DNA of 32,831 bases, taken from assembly GCA_947564425.1 (NCBI GenBank), contig CANOBU010000015.1, forward strand, positions 1-32,831. The letters run 5' to 3'. Positions 32,386-32,831 of this stretch are shown in pieces (the first letter of the stretch is position 1; each line of letters opens with the position of its first letter). The notes beneath the pieces were generated by a model. That model did not search any database. It was not told the DNA's origin and worked only from the letters and a program-made list of their open reading frames with translations. Source of the DNA: an uncultured Eggerthellaceae bacterium. GTDB taxonomy: Bacteria > Actinomycetota > Coriobacteriia > Coriobacteriales > Eggerthellaceae. Made by a program: the position numbers and the translations under genes.

Positions 32386-32831
32386 ATGGATGCCCGCAAC
32401 CCCGATACCCCCTTCGCCCGGCGTTTGGCCCGCTTCGCGGGCGAGGTGCTGTGCGAGACCCTCTGGCCCACCCGCTGCGCCCTGTGCGACCGGCCGGGCG
32501 ATGTGCTGTGCCCGCGCTGCGAGGCCGCCCTGCCCTATAACGACTACTGGCGGGCCTGCCCCCGATGCGGGTCGCCCTACGGCGCCCGCCAATGCGATTT
32601 CTGCAATCCCGTCATGATGCAGCGCATCGGCTTGGCCGAGCTGCCCTTCGACGGCTGCGCCAGCGCCACGCGCTTCGCCGGCGGCACCGGTCAGCTGGTG
32701 CGCCTGTTCAAGGACCAGGGCGAGCAGCGCCTGGCCGGCGTGCTGGCGCGCCTTATGGTGCAGGTGCTGCCGCCGGGGTGGCCCCTGGAGGCGGTGGCCT
32801 ACGTGCCCGCCAGCCGGGCGGCTGTACGGCG
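32386..32831 (+). CDS. ComF family phosphoribosyltransferase-like protein, 5' part
   Basis: Homologue of the competence protein ComF/GntX, predicted to have a PRTase fold; in transformable species it helps single-stranded DNA handling, elsewhere the role is unclear. The visible 148 residues run off the window end with no stop. They contain an N-terminal zinc module: CALCDRPG, LCPRCEAAL, CPRCGSPYG and CDFC, followed by the FDGCASATRFAGGTGQLVRLFKDQGE segment and YVPASRAAVRR, the start of the region leading to the PRPP loop. The ATG at 32386 has a weak upstream site; no better start is evident. The PRTase loop itself lies outside the window. Confidence 0.85.
   Translation, partial: MDARNPDTPFARRLARFAGEVLCETLWPTRCALCDRPGDVLCPRCEAALPYNDYWRACPRCGSPYGARQCDFCNPVMMQRIGLAELPFDGCASATRFAGGTGQLVRLFKDQGEQRLAGVLARLMVQVLPPGWPLEAVAYVPASRAAVR

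Overview
This window is a gene-dense, high-GC piece of bacterial chromosome carrying mostly housekeeping genes. The protein families, the compact layout, the split sodium-pumping decarboxylase, the MoeA/MogA pair and the small bacterial SRP RNA suit an anaerobic Actinomycetota member, most likely class Coriobacteriia (Eggerthellaceae-like). That placement is inferred from general resemblance; no search was run.

Layout, left to right. 1-2900: 3' part of enolase, an intergenic block full of inverted repeats, then moeA-mogA for molybdenum cofactor. 3018-6467: alanine racemase with a long N-terminal extension, a family-4-like uracil-DNA glycosylase and folC. 6656-7243 (-): long-form ribosome hibernation factor. 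7445-11816: glmU, prs, pth and a DHA2-type MFS exporter. 11859-12095 (-): glutaredoxin-like protein. 12388-13188: SDR oxidoreductase. 13230-13447: four tandem 29-bp repeats, a promoter and an ArsR/SmtB-like dyad in front of a copper-type P1B ATPase (13448-15706). 15776-17554: aspS. 17613-18227 (-): membrane-anchored protein of unknown function. 18444-19919: dicarboxylate/amino-acid:cation symporter, followed at once by a 69-base perfect palindrome. 20088-20192: SRP RNA. 20225-24183: dedA, dnaX, ybaB, recR. 24331-24741 (-): unknown protein. 24833-24952: a nested inverted-repeat element. 24983-28293 (-): oadA, oadG, biotin carrier, oadB. 28537-29268: lipoprotein cyclophilin, overlapping tail-to-tail with ahcY (29265-30515, -). 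30853-32175: membrane GT2 glycosyltransferase behind a structured leader. 32386-end: 5' part of a ComF-like gene.

Several groups act together: dnaX-ybaB-recR is the widespread replication/recombination cluster; glmU and the alanine racemase feed peptidoglycan synthesis; the Oad genes form one translationally coupled operon for a Na+-pumping decarboxylase.

I found no phage, defence system, CRISPR or intact transposase. The unusual content is between genes: four distinct palindromic or inverted-repeat elements, an iteron-like array beside a metal-efflux promoter, and a structured leader. The best candidates for something undescribed are the 13230-13420 array plus operator, the 19922-19990 palindrome and the 24833-24952 nested element.
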